Origin: Tupaia tana
Taxonomy: Eukaryota; Chordata; Mammalia; Scandentia; Tupaiidae
Direction: 5' to 3'
Assembly (NCBI GenBank): GCA_026018925.1
Contig: JAKSZU010000007.1
Coordinates: 96,373,501 to 96,437,500, forward strand
DNA: 64,000 nt
Shown one piece after another: positions 22,368 to 33,297 of the stretch. Made by a program: the position numbers and the translations under genes. The first letter of the stretch is position 1. The number at the start of each line of letters is the position of its first letter. Under the pieces are notes generated by a model that made no database searches, was not told the DNA's origin, and worked only from the letters and a program-made list of their open reading frames with translations.

Positions 22368-22635
22368 GGGAACGAGCAGTTAGCGTAATGGCTATGTCGC
22401 TGAACTCCCACGTAGTCAACCGCGGTTCGCGTCCCGGACCCGGTGGCTTAAAACTCACGCCGGGCGCGTGTGCGTGCGTGCCCAAGATCCCGAGAGGAGA
22501 ATGGAGGAGAAGGGATTGCGGCGTGACCATACCCCCTGGGGGGTGATTTCTTGCTTTCTGCCTCTATGTCTCTGTCTGTCTGGCGAGTGCACACGCCCTA
22601 TAGCAAAAACCTCTCCAAAAAAAAAATTTTTTTTT
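22368..22635 (+). mobile_element. SINE-A, full length, forward
   Basis: GGGAACGAGCAGTTAGCGTA head, intact B box, GATCCCGAGAGGAGAATGGA body and CCCTATAGCAAAAACCTCTC tail with A-run. CpGs are largely preserved, indicating youth. Confidence 0.9.
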
Positions 22636-23578
22636 TGTTTTAAATTAATTAATTTACATTCATTCACTGATCATTGTCACAGCATACAAAATGTGATTTC
22701 CCATCCAGAATATTCCGCATAGTGGCTTAATCATACAGGTTTAATAATTATTTAATAATAATTTTAATAATATTATTTTAATAATATTTAATAATGATTA
22801 TTTAATAATAATAATTTTCCATTTCTAGTTTTATATATATTTCCCCCTATTTCTCGTCCTCTGCCATTTCCCACCCTCCTCCTACACTATCTCAGGTGTC
22901 CATGATTGTATTCTTTTCCTTTTTTCACCCACACTTTATTGATTCACAAAATTTCTTAAATAATCTAACTACTTTCAAGAGAAAGCTCTGCTGATAAATA
23001 CATAGCTATGAATACATGCCTGAATTTAGGCATGAAATTATGAGTCAAATGAGTATACTATAAGGTAGCACCTAGCTGATGCTATATAGTTTACTAGGTC
23101 ATTAATTATGTAATTTTTACTGTATTTTTTAATTTCAAGAAAAGCAGAATTAGCTTTAACAAATCAAAGAAACGCTAAGGAAATATCCTTAAAACTTAAA
23201 GACAGAAAGCAGGTTGGGATTCTGTTCAAATAGTAGGTACATGAACCTATCGGCTGCTCAAGACAAGACAAATATTTTTAAAACTGGAAAGTAAAGCCTA
23301 GAAAAAAATCAGCAATGTTTTAGTCCAAAGTCATAAAATGCTATTTCACCAGTTCAGGCTCATGTACTTAATCTACTGTTGTGGTTTGACCATCCCAGTT
23401 AAATTCTAGGATTTAATATTCACCTCCAGACTTGTCCCCATGATTATGTTGGCCATTATCTTAGTTTTTGAACTCTTCTTTCTGTGTGACTGTATTTAAT
23501 TTTCCTGATATAGCTGTTCTGCAGAATGTCTTGGAGATCTGGTCTGGTGTTGGTAAATTCTTTTAGGTTTTGTTTATC

Positions 23579-23974
23579 TGTCCCGACCCAGGGGACAGTC
23601 GAACAGGTTCCCTGGGGGAGGGAGTGAGAGATGGGACAAACACATGCACACACAATACGAGGTGCTGATCGAGTCATCTTCTTCTTCCTCCTTTTCCATT
23701 TATTGAGGAAAAATGGTGAGTTATATACAACTGGTGGGCACCGATTGGTTGCCCAAAATGCAAATGAGATAGAACAGCATGAACCAATCATTGATGTGGG
23801 TGGATCTCTCCCGTTGCCTAGAAACCCAACCACTTCTGGGGAGAACGGTTCATCACATGATTTCTGAGAAATGGTTTGCTCAGTGAGTAAGTGAAGCCTA
23901 ATGGTTTCCAAAATGGTGGATAGCTCAAAATGGCGGATAGCTCATGATGGCTTCTGTATTCAGTGCCCTCCATA
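23579..23974 (-). repeat. ERV2 3' LTR (396 bp)
   Basis: It matches the other LTR at 26026-26421 over its full length with few differences. The AATAAA signal in element sense lies at about 23698. Direct 6-bp duplication TTTATC (23573-23578 and 26422-26427) flanks the provirus. Confidence 0.93.
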
Positions 23975-23996
23975 TGTCCCCCTTTTTTATTTTTTC
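23975..23996 (-). other. ERV2 polypurine tract
   Basis: Element-sense AAAAAAGGGGGACA lies directly before the 3' LTR. Confidence 0.75.
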
Positions 23997-24239
23997 AAAG
24001 AGAGGAGAAAAACCTGGGGGAATCATGCCTGTCTTAGGTTGGAGTCATTTTTTAGAGCCACATGTCCATCGTTACCCGTCATTGGAGAATCCCATCACAA
24101 TGACGGGTTTCCTGTCTTAGGTGGGAGGACTGTACAGCTGTTAGGCTCAGACTCTCTTACCCGTCTTTGGCTAACTGATTCAGCACCTTAGGCAGGAGCA
24201 ATGTCTAGACTCCACAATGCTCCATCTCCAGGTTGTGGT

Positions 24240-24640
24240 AGTGGACTTGGATAGGCTGCATTTTTATGGAATTAATCTGTTGTTTAGGGAAAGCCATGAG
24301 CTTATTAAAGAGAACAGGCCCCAAAGAGCAAACAATCAGAAGGCCCAAAAGAGGACCAAGTAAGGAGAGTAAAAATAGGAGAAATCCATTCCTCGTGGTC
24401 CACTAGGGGTTGTTGGCAAGCTGTTTTCTACATTGAAGATCTTCTTGTAATTGGTTGAGCTTGTCACGAACTATGTCGGACTTGGCGTAAAAGCAGCAGC
24501 GTTCCTGTAAGGAAAGACAGAGACCCCCCCTGTTCTGCCAAGAGGAGGTCTAACCCACGTCTATTTTGGAGTACTACTTCTGCAAGGGAATCTAATTGGT
24601 CCTGAACAAAGGTAACAGTGGAAGCCAGTTTTCTGCCACC
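24240..24640 (-). pseudogene. ERV2 env transmembrane subunit, gamma-type remnant
   Basis: Minus-strand readings contain [14 protein letters not shown] and, in the next frame, [16 protein letters not shown]. This is the conserved heptad/immunosuppressive-like segment with the C-x6-CC motif typical of gammaretroviral and type-D TM proteins. A change in a seven-C run at 24524-24530 splits the two pieces. A hydrophobic membrane span follows (GFLLFLLSLLGPLLGLLIV), then a short cytoplasmic tail. The surface subunit and fusion peptide are absent because the region is fused to capsid sequence at about 24640. The fragment is non-functional. Confidence 0.85.
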
Positions 24641-25400
24641 TAGTCAACTATGACTGAAGTATATGGAGCTGTAGCTCCATATTGAACAACTGCTGTTTTA
24701 ATTTCTTTTATAATGTTAAAATCAAAGCCACGTACGTGGCGCCATGCTTACCCTTGTTGATCTATGGTTTCCGTAACTGGAAAGGCTTCCTGTTCCTCAA
24801 GGTCTATCAGTGGTTGTAGTTTTTGAGCCGGCTTAAGTTTTCCACCAGAAGTAAGAGTGGGCTGACAGCGATTTTGCAAAGAAATTGTACCTTTAGATTT
24901 ACCCACTTTCAATTTTTCTAATTGCAATATCAATTCTTGATGTTCTTCTTCTAACTGAATATGTTCTTTAAGTTGTTTGATCTTAGCCTGAACTTCTGCC
25001 CTAGGATCAATAACAGGCATCGCCAAAGATGGTGGGGCAGCCTTTTCATGGCAAGAATGATTACACACCAAAGATGGCGCAGATGCAACCAAATCATAAG
25101 ATGACAGTCATTTTTTGAAAGGTGGCCATTTTGAATTGTTGTACTTAGTGGCCTCCGTTTCTGAAGTTTCTTTCTCAGGCGGCCATTTTGAATTGTTATA
25201 CGCAGCAGCCTTTGTTTCTAAAGTTTCTTTTTCAGAATTAGTTAATTGGTCATCAAAATGAGCTTTAAGTTCTGTCACTTTCTCCTCACTGTCCAAAGAA
25301 ATTAAATCTTTTACTTTTTTGGTGCCAGGGTCTATTTTATTTTCCATAACATCTTTACTATCTGTCTGAGTTTTATTTTTTTGCATAATTTGTTCTCCTT
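24640..25400 (-). pseudogene. ERV2 gag, middle part into early capsid
   Basis: Two minus-strand open pieces (25108-25386 and 24748-25092) show a repeated YNNSKWPP motif, an acidic/lysine-rich linker, and a predicted helix (VQAKIKQLKEHIQLEEEHQE). FPVTETIDQQG then opens the capsid, followed by [15 protein letters not shown] and [12 protein letters not shown], typical beta-type CA N-terminal sequence. The capsid is cut off at about 24640, where env TM begins. All of pro, pol and env SU is deleted. Confidence 0.82.
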
Positions 25401-25470
25401 CTGCTACAACTGCTGCGATTTTAGGGTCAGTTGATCAGAACCTAATGATCTCATCTATTAGGTTCCAATA

Positions 25471-25478
25471 AGAGAGGA

Positions 25479-25518
<40 letters not shown>

Positions 25519-25575
25519 GAGAAAGAGAGAAAGAGAGAAAGAGAGAAAGAGAGAAAGAGAGAAAGAGAGAAAGAG

Positions 25576-25618
<43 letters not shown>

Positions 25619-25622
25619 AATT
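25471..25622. repeat. (GAAA)n microsatellite inside ERV2 gag
   Basis: About 150 bp of GAAA and GAGA units interrupt the gag sequence just after the matrix start. On the minus strand all frames read Ser/Leu/Phe without stops, which explains the artificial open frames here. Confidence 0.95.
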
Positions 25623-25710
25623 GTTTAATCTTAATATTAACTCCGTGTATCTTGAGGGTTTCAGTAAGCCCATGAACAAATAACTCATGTTTACTCATTT
25701 CTTGTCCCAT
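25623..25710 (-). pseudogene. ERV2 gag matrix start
   Basis: An ATG at 25710 begins MGQEMSKHELFVHGLTETLK. Gly-2 and the basic amphipathic helix are typical of type-D/betaretroviral matrix. The reading then enters the GAAA microsatellite, so it is truncated. Confidence 0.75.
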
Positions 25711-25749
25711 AATCACCCTTATTACTTGTTAAGTAACCTTTGTTGCTTA

Positions 25750-25960
25750 CCGGGACGATTCTTTGCCGTCCCCTTCTGGACGATTCTATGCTGTCCTCTT
25801 CTGTTTTCCGCCGTGGCCTTTCTCTTTATTTCAGTGCTCGGGACGATTCTCTGCCATCCCCTTCTGGTTTTTGAAGTGGCCTTCCTCTTTATTTCGGTGC
25901 TCATGTTGATTCTCTGCCATCCCCTTCTGTTTTCCACTGGCTTTTCTCGCTTGTTCTGCA
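25750..25960 (-). repeat. ERV2 leader tandem repeats
   Basis: About three imperfect copies of a 66-80 bp unit contain GGGACGATTCTYTGCCRTCC forward, separated by CTTTCTCTTTATTTC-type spacers. In element sense the first copy forms GGGACG...CGUCCC, and the second keeps pairing with one G-U. The third has lost one arm. It lies between primer site and gag, as the ERV1 array does. Confidence 0.75.
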
Positions 25961-26005
25961 CTGGAGCCTTCCTCAGGAGCTCTTCACTGGATCCCTCGTA
26001 CCCAA

Positions 26006-26023
26006 GTCCATGTTCAGGCGCCA
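26006..26023 (-). other. ERV2 primer-binding site, tRNA-Lys type
   Basis: Element-sense TGGCGCCTGAACATGGAC starts two bases after the LTR end. It matches the tRNA-Lys3-type primer site with two changes, as in MMTV and type-D-like betaretroviruses. Confidence 0.85.
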
Positions 26024-26025
26024 CA

Positions 26026-26421
26026 TGTCCCGGCCCACAGGACAGTCAAACAGGTTCCCTGGGGGAGGGAGTGAGAGATGGGACAAACACATGCACACAC
26101 AATATGAGGTGCTGATCAAGTCTTCTTCTTCTTCCTCCTCTTCCGTTTATTGAGGAAAAATAGCGAGTTATATAGAGCTGGTGGGCACCAATTGGTTGCC
26201 CGAAATGCAAATGAGATAGAACAGCATGAACCAATCATTGATGTGGGTGGATCTCTCCCGTTGCCTAGAAACCCAACCACTTCCACGGAGAACGGTTCAT
26301 CACATGATTTCTGAGAAATGGTTTGCTCAGTGAGTAAGTGAAGCCTAATGGTTTCCAAGATGGTGGATAGCTCAAGATTGTGGGTAGCTCAAGAAGGCTT
26401 CTGTATGCAGTGCCCTCCACA
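26026..26421 (-). repeat. ERV2 5' LTR (396 bp)
   Basis: Element-sense TGTGGAGGGCACTG... to ...GGGCCGGGACA. It is the same length as the 3' LTR. It is followed by target duplication TTTATC at 26422-26427 and resumption of the HAL1 ORF1. Confidence 0.93.
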
Positions 26422-26579
26422 TTTATCTGAGAATGTTCTTGTCTTTTCTTTTCATACAAAGGATAAACTTGCTGGGTATAGTATCTTTGGTTGCAATTGC
26501 TTTCTCCTTAACACTTTGAATGTATTTTCTCATTCTTTCCTCTCTCACATTGTTTCTTTTCTTTTTCTTTTTTTTTAAT

Positions 26580-26828
26580 GGAGGGAGAGGTTTTTGCTAT
26601 AGGGCATGTGTGCTCACTAGAAAGACAGAGAGAGACAGAGAGAAAGTGCAAAATCACCCCCTGGGGGATGGCCACACAGCAATCCCTTCTCCTCCATTCT
26701 CCTCTCAGGATCTTGGGCACGCACACACATGTACCTGGTGTGAGTTTAAGCCACCAGGTCTGGGACTCGAACCACTGTCGGCTACATGGGAGTTCAGCGA
26801 CATAGCCATTATGCTAAATGCTGGTCCC
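26580..26828 (-). mobile_element. SINE-A in HAL1 copy 1
   Basis: Reverse copy flanked by CTCACATTGTTTCT and CTCGCATTGTTTCT. Confidence 0.9.
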
Positions 26829-27088
26829 ACTCGCATTGTTTCTGATGAGAGATCCACTGTCAGCCTGATGGGATACCTTTGTAGGTAACTTGACGTTTCT
26901 GTCTTGCCAATCTTAGATCTTGTCTTTGTGGTTTTGCTCAGTCTGGCTATAATGCTTCTTGGAGAAGATCTTCTTGGGTTGATTCTATTGGGGGTTCTTT
27001 GTATTTCTTGGGACTGGATATTTGAATGCTTCCATAGATTTGGAAAGTTTTCTTCCAGAATTTCACAAAATAGATTGTCAATGCTCTT

Positions 27089-27372
27089 TTTTTTTATTTT
27101 ATTTTTTTTGAGAGAGGTTTTCACTATAGGGCGCGTGCACTCGCCAGACAGACAGAGAGAGACATAGAGACAGAAAGCGAGAAATCACCCCCCAGGGGGG
27201 ATGGTCACGCCGCAATCCCTTCTCCTCCATTCTCCTCTCGGGATCTTGGGCACGCACGCACACACGCACACGCGCCTGGCGTGAGTTTTAAGCCACCGGG
27301 TCCGGGACACGAACCGCGGTCGACTACGTGGGAGTCCAGCGACATAGCCATTACGCTAACTGCTGGTTCCCA
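27089..27372 (-). mobile_element. SINE-A in HAL1 copy 1 ORF1
   Basis: Full-length reverse copy with target duplication ATTGTCAATGCTCTT at 27074-27088 and 27373-27387. Confidence 0.95.
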
Positions 27373-28624
27373 ATTGTCAATGCTCTTATGGGTCTCTTCC
27401 CCTTGTGTAATATCAATTATCTGGATGTTGGATATTTGATGGTATCTAGTATTTTTTGTATAGTATTCTCAATTTTGGGGCAATTTTCTCAGTTTTCATG
27501 GTTGATTTTCCTAGGCCAGCAATTCTATCTTCTACATCTGTGATTTGATTTTTGATATGATCTAGTCTGCTCTTAATACTTTCCAGGGAGGTTTTTACTT
27601 CCTTTATTATAGTCTTCATCCCTAACAGGTCCAATTGATTCTTTTTTATAGTGTGAATTTTCTCTTTGAGATCTTGTAAGAATTTCCTCACCTCCTGAAG
27701 CTCATCAGCTCCTTTCTCTTGCCACTTTGGCTGGCTGTTCATTGTCTCTCTTCTCTTCTATCTCTCTGAGCTTCATCACCATAAAAATTCTAAATTCTTT
27801 ATCTGACATTTCCATGAATTTCATCATACTGTCTGAGGATGAATAAATGTTATTATATTTCCTTGGTGGAGAGGTATTTTCTTGTTTTTCCATATTTCTT
27901 GTGACCCTGCAGTGATTTCTAATCATCTAGTGGATGGTGCGTTTCTTCTAATTCTTGAAGTTCAATCTGAGCATTCAGAGGCATGCAGGTGGAGGTGATT
28001 TGCGATCTCTCTTCCATTACATTCTCTCTCTTTGTGCATCAGAATCAGTGGGAATAGAAGAATATTCTGACTCTAATTGTATTCAGATGTTTAGATCCTG
28101 TTCATTTGGACCTGTCGAGACATTTACTGTGTAGCTGAAAAGCCAATGAGTAAAGATAAAGTTAAAAAAAAAAAGAATTATAAAAAAGGAATGAAGAAAA
28201 TACAAAAGAAAAAGAAAAAAGGATTTAAAAAACTATAGATTTTAATTTTAAAAAGCAAAAATTGAAAACCATGCAGCGTGCAAGCACTGCACGAAAGCAA
28301 TGTTTCATGGCTGAAGTTCAGGATCCATGTGGAGATGGGCCTGGGTTTATGCCTTTTTAAAACAGAATGGGGAGAGGCACCTATTAACACAATAAAGGGG
28401 CTTGAGAGCCCGGAGAATACTTTACCTTAAAGAAATTTAAAAAAATTAAAAGACTCAGGGAGACACAGAGAGACAGAGAAATGGAGAGAAAGAGGTAACA
28501 CTACCCAGCAGAAATAAGTGAGGAAGAAGTCTCAACAGAAAATCTTCATTTTAAGTCTCTGAAAGCAGTATTTTACAGCTGAAGTTCAGGATCCATGTCC
28601 TTGAATAGAATTTTTTTATTTTGT

Positions 28625-28865
28625 GTTTCTCTACTTAAGGGAGTGTGTGCTTGTCAGAGAGAGTGGAATGTGAAGGGTGGGTGTGAGAAGACATCTTTGG
28701 GGGCAATAACCATAACACAATTTCATCTTCTACAATCTCTTCTCAGTATTGTTGGCATACACATACACTTACCCAGCATGTTCTTCAAGGAGCCAGTACT
28801 GGCACTTGAATTGCATGCTTTGTAGTGATGGAATCCAGAGTCTTAACCTCCCCAACCCCTGCTGG
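28625..28865 (-). mobile_element. Diverged SINE at the start of copy C
   Basis: Reverse SINE-like body and head ending CCCCTGCTGGCCCC. A related diverged stretch (GGAGCATGTGGAGTGTGAGG) starts copy B at about 12590. Confidence 0.6.
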
Positions 28866-29354
28866 CCCCAACATTGAATAAAATTAGAGTCCTCCTCGAT
28901 GAGCCTATTTTTACAGTACCTTTGACCTTATCATTGTGAATAGCTATGATTTCCTGAGATACTCTAAAATATCAGTTTTATCTACCCAATAGTTATTTAG
29001 ACTCTGGTGAAGAGAAGTGATACTGTTTATGTCCAATACAAATGTAAACTATAGGCAAACTGTCATAGATTATTACTTTCCAGTTATCAAGATCTCAAGT
29101 ATGAAAAACCGTGTCTCCCTGCAGCAGTAATGTCATTAACACATATTATGCATTTGATAAATATTTATTGAATGTATGAAATAACTATTGAACAAGAGAA
29201 TGCATCTTTTGATTCATTTCTTTATGAACAAATAATCTCTAGATTACTGAAAGCAGCTTTCCACAATGGCCTTTATATAGTATTTTTATTTCTAAATTTT
29301 TATTCTTTCTGCATATTTTTTCTTTTTTCTCTTCTTTTTTTTTTTTTTTTTTTT

Positions 29355-29483
29355 TTTTTTTCTATAAAGCACATGCACTCACCAGAGAAAAACTGAACAA
29401 GAGAGATACAGTGAATGTGAAGACCTGCCTGGGGCAGGTGGAGGGATGGCCAAACTGCAGTCCTTTCTTGGCTTTGGATTTGG

Positions 29484-29527
<44 letters not shown>

Positions 29528-29624
29528 TATACCTGGCATGATTTTCAAACCTACAAGTCTGGGACTCAAACCGAAGTAGGCCATTTGGGATTCAGCACAC
29601 TAACCTCCGCACCACCTGCTGGCC
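29355..29624 (-). mobile_element. Shared old SINE in copy C, with (CA)n
   Basis: Counterpart of 8372-8597 and 13180-13416. A pure CA tract at about 29487-29524 has expanded within it. Confidence 0.75.
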
Positions 29625-30090
29625 TCTTGGCTATTTGTAAAGGTTATGTTCTCTATATTAAAAATTTCCCTCTTACTCAGTATGTTTTTTCCATTGGTAC
29701 TTATGGTGAAATGGATCAGAGAAAAGACAAACTTCATTGTTATTTTAATAAGAAAAACAAGGGTATAGTAAATAAATGGACTGAAAAAGTTGATGTTAAA
29801 GGATTATGAGCTTTTCCATAATGGAAATAAAGAACATTGGAATTTATTGCTTTCTCTCATGGTAGCCAGTGCTTGGATGGTCAGGCACAGTCTCTTCTAA
29901 CTTATCAGCCTGCTAATCTTACATAGAGTTCTGGGGAGATTGGAGATTCAGGACCAGCAGATCTCCAGAGCCACAAGTGGTTTGTCATCCTCAGTGGTGG
30001 CCAGGTTATTTAGTGAGTGTTGCCCATTGGTTGACTCGGATGTATGTTTACCAGAGTGAGTTTGTCTCAGATATATTGTTTTTCTGAAGA

Positions 30091-30348
30091 GGGACCAGCA
30101 GTTAGTGTAATGGCTCTGTCACTGAACTCCCATGTAGTCGACTGCGGTTCAAGTCTCGGACCCAGTGGCTTAAACTCATGCTGGGTGAGTGTGTGTGTGC
30201 CCAAGATCACAAGAGGAGAATGGAGGAGAAGAGATTGCAGCATGGCCATCCCCCTGGGGGTTGATTTCTCGCTTTCTGTCTCTCTGTCTGTCGCCGTCTT
30301 TCTGGCGAGTGCACGCACCCTATAGCAAAAACCTCTCAAAAATTTTTT
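30091..30348 (+). mobile_element. SINE-A at the deletion junction of copy C
   Basis: GGGACCAGCAGTTAGTGTAA head to CCCTATAGCAAAAACCTCTC tail. No target duplication is evident, and the flanks correspond to points 1.27 kb apart in copy A. Confidence 0.85.
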
Positions 30349-30741
30349 TCCCTTAAAGAAAATACGAAGCTCTTACTTACGCTGTTTCATAAAAAATAAT
30401 GACAGTTCTTTATTTATATTAGAATTAGGTACTAGGCTAAATATAAGCAAAACTTGTCTAGCAGTTTATTTATTTACTTTCTTTTAAGCCACCAGGTCCG
30501 GGATTCAAACTTTGGTCAACTTCATGGGAGTCCAGCGATGTAGTCATGACACCATCTGCTGGTCCCCAGCAATTTTATTTTTAAACAAAATCGTAACTAC
30601 AAGACTTTTGGATTTTGAACTATATAAAGTGACAGCTGGGTATTTTAACGATAAGGTCCCCCTAACCCTCAGTATTTCCCTAGTTTCTTCTTTCATGTTA
30701 TATGTCCCTCACAATATGTTAAAAAAAAAAAAAACTTTCTT

Positions 30742-30990
30742 GGAACCAGCAGTTGGTGTAATGGCTATGTCACTGGACTCTCATGTAGTTGAGTGAGGTT
30801 TGAGTCCCAAACTTGGTGGCTTAAACTCATGCCGGATGTGTGTGCGTGTATGCCCAAGATCCTGAAGGAGAATGGAGAAGAGATTTGGGGGTGCCCACCC
30901 CCCCTGGGGGTTGATTTCTCACTTTGTGTATTTCTGTTCTTTCTGGCGAATACATGCACCCTATAGCAAAAACCTCTCCAAAAGAAAAAC
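30742..30990 (+). mobile_element. SINE-A in copy C
   Basis: Head GGAACCAGCAGTTGGTGTAA, tail CCCTATAGCAAAAACCTCTC. Confidence 0.88.
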
Positions 30991-31318
30991 CTATTAAAAT
31001 GAAACTTTATTATATATGTAAATAATACAAAAAGTGATAGCACTAATCTCATGACAAGACTTAACAGTCATTTCTGGTAGGGGGTGAGCTCCTTATTTTC
31101 AAATAACGTTGCCCTGAATGTGGTGTTCATCTCCAGTACTAGCTTTCCTGTATATTATACGTTTTTTTCAAGGTCTATGGAAACACCTGCATGCTCTGTG
31201 TCTAATTTTGTGCTCACCCTTTGCTAAGTAGAGAGGTTTTTCTTGCTTTTTGACTTGAGAGTTCTTCTATATATTATCTTTTTAATATAAAGCCTTCTCT
31301 GTGCTTAGGTACAACTTT

Positions 31319-31575
31319 TTTTTTAAGAGGTTTTTGCTATAGGGCGTGTGCACTCGCCAGGCAGACAGAGAGAGACATAGAGACAGAAAGCGAGAAATCA
31401 CCCCCAAGGGGGGATGGTCATGCTGCAATCCCTTCTCCTCCATTCTCCTCTCAGGATCTTGGGCATGCACACACATGTGCCTGGCATGAGTTTTAAGCCA
31501 CTGGTTCAGGACGCGATCCGCGGTCGACTACGTGGGAGTCCAGCGACATAGCCATTACGCTAACTACTGATTCCC
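31319..31575 (-). mobile_element. SINE-A in copy C
   Basis: Reverse copy flanked by TTAGGTACAAC and ATAGGTACAAC. Confidence 0.92.
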
Positions 31576-31953
31576 ATAGGTACAACATTTCATAGATTAG
31601 CTCATGTGTCAACTTGTACCATTTATCCTTATTTTGAAGCTGAGAGTATACACCTCCTTGGAAGTAGTGGACATATGGGAATTGTTTTTAAATTAGTAAA
31701 TTAAGATGAGGAAGGGTTGGGATTTAAAAAATAAAACAAAACTAGTTATTTGTTTTTGTTACTTTGTGTTTTTATTTTCTCTGTAATTATTTGAAACCAA
31801 AGGCTTGCTTTCTTTATTTCTTTCCTAGTAGCGATACTACTCTGAGTGTGAAGGACACAAAGAAGAATAGAAATGAGAAATGGACCTCGATGAACTGTAG
31901 GGCTATATGAGCGTTGGAGGCAGATTACCTTCTGATGGTCGACTAGGCATGAA

Positions 31954-32208
31954 TTTTTTTTTTTTGGAGCGGTTTTTACTATAGGGCGTGTGCGCTTGCC
32001 AGAAAGACAGAGACAGAGAGATAGCGAGAAATCACCCCCCAGGGGGATGGCCATGCTGCAGTCCCTTCTCCTCCATTCTCCTCTCGGGATCTTGGGCATG
32101 CACACACATGCGCCCGGCGTGACTTTTAAGCCATGGGGTCCGGGATGTGAACCGCAGTCGACTATGTGGGAGTCCAGCGACATAGCCATTACAGTAACTG
32201 CTGGTCCC
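31954..32208 (-). mobile_element. SINE-A in copy C conserved block
   Basis: Reverse copy interrupting the block equivalent to 11250-11640. Short duplication GCATGAAT. Confidence 0.92.
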
Positions 32209-32306
32209 AGCATGAATGTTGTCAACAGTTCATGTGAAATAAATCCAGGAGTAAGGTAAACATCTACAACTTCTGGATGTCCCTTTGTCAAAAAATAGCA
32301 ATGGAT

Positions 32307-32590
32307 GGGACCAGCAGTTAGCATAATGTCTATATCACTGGACTCCCATTTAGTCGACCGTGGTTCAAGACCCACACCTGGCAGCTTAAACTCATGCCGG
32401 GCATGTGTGCGCGTGTGCACAAGATCCCGAGAGGAGAATGGAGGAGAAGGGATTGTGGCATGGCCATCCCCCCTGGGGGGTGATTTCTCACTTTCTGTCT
32501 TTTTGTCTCTCTCTCTCTCTGTCTTTCTGGTGAGCTCACGTGCCCTATAGCAAAAACCTCTCCAAAAAATAAAATAAAATAAATAAATAA
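32307..32590 (+). mobile_element. SINE-A in copy C conserved block
   Basis: Forward copy with AAATAAAATAAATAAATAA tail and target duplication AGCAATGG. Confidence 0.92.
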
Positions 32591-33297
32591 GCAATGGTTA
32601 TCTTTTCTAGAAACACACTAGAATAGTATAGTCATCAGGTGAAACAAGAGAACACTCGACTGTTAATTCTATTGAAAAGTTGACACAAATAAGAACAAGT
32701 GTCCTTGATAAGGAGCAGTTTCAGTAATTTCTAGGAAAGCCTGACTGTAAGGTAAGTATAGAAATCTCCTTCAAGAATTTTTAATAGTAAAAGCAAGAGA
32801 ATACTAGATATAGATATTGTTGTTTTTCCTTTTGGTTTTGGTAATTTTATGTGATCATAGTCAAATGAAGAACATAGGATTCTAGGAAGTTTTCTTAATT
32901 TTTTTATCTTAAGACAGATGATTCTAGATTTTGTTTGTATGCTGTTGGAAATGATCCTATAGATTTATTTATTATATTTAAATTTTTTAAGGTCTAAGTA
33001 TTAGAAGTCTTAAACATTATCTTTTAAATTTTTACAATATGCTATCAATAATTCTTAAAAATTTCATTCATGTAAACTTTCATGTTAATACGGTATTCAT
33101 TCAAAAGTTGTTCAGAAGTGGAATATAATAATGTAGATCAACACATAAAAGATGACTTAAAGTTAAACTATTATACATAGATTTAAAAAATGTACTTATA
33201 AATTTACTAAATACACACATTCAACCAGGTTGAATAGTTTTTATTCAGTTTAAGAGCTAGCAGGTTAGATGTGGTGGTAAAAATGCACTAGATTTCT

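Larger units (their letters stand above)
22635..28600 (-). mobile_element. HAL1 copy 1 (half-L1), interrupted
   Basis: This minus-strand element has a 3' UTR at 22635-23456, an ORF1 3' part to 23578, an ORF1 middle and 5' part at about 26422-27926, and a 5' UTR to about 28600. It reads directly from ORF1 into a 3' UTR with no ORF2, the HAL1 organisation. ORF1 shows MIRNHCRVTRNMEKQENTSP, MEMSDKEFRIF and the C-terminal NLKEFTNTRPDLQDIL. It is broken by ERV2 (23579-26421) and by SINEs at 26580-26828 and 27089-27372. The 5' UTR includes a duplicated GCTGAAGTTCAGGATCCATG (28311 and 28579). Frame defects show the copy is dead. Confidence 0.82.
28606..33290. repeat. Tandem unit, copy C
   Basis: Aligns with copies A and B (for example ACAAATGTAAACTATAGGCA at 29039 with 12911; GGTCAGGCACAGTCTCTTCT at 29879). 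Relative to A it lacks the roughly 1.27 kb between 9037 and 10305; a SINE (30091-30348) sits exactly at that junction. It carries five SINE-A insertions not found in the other copies. Confidence 0.85.

Noticed and set aside
25435-25716. Phe/Leu/Ser-rich hydrophobic open frames resembling membrane segments
   Set aside because: They are produced by the GAAA microsatellite read on the minus strand.
31746-32594. A 282-codon minus-strand open frame
   Set aside because: It is built mainly from two oppositely oriented SINEs and CT-rich sequence. SINE bodies of this family lack stops in some frames and yield many false open frames in the window.
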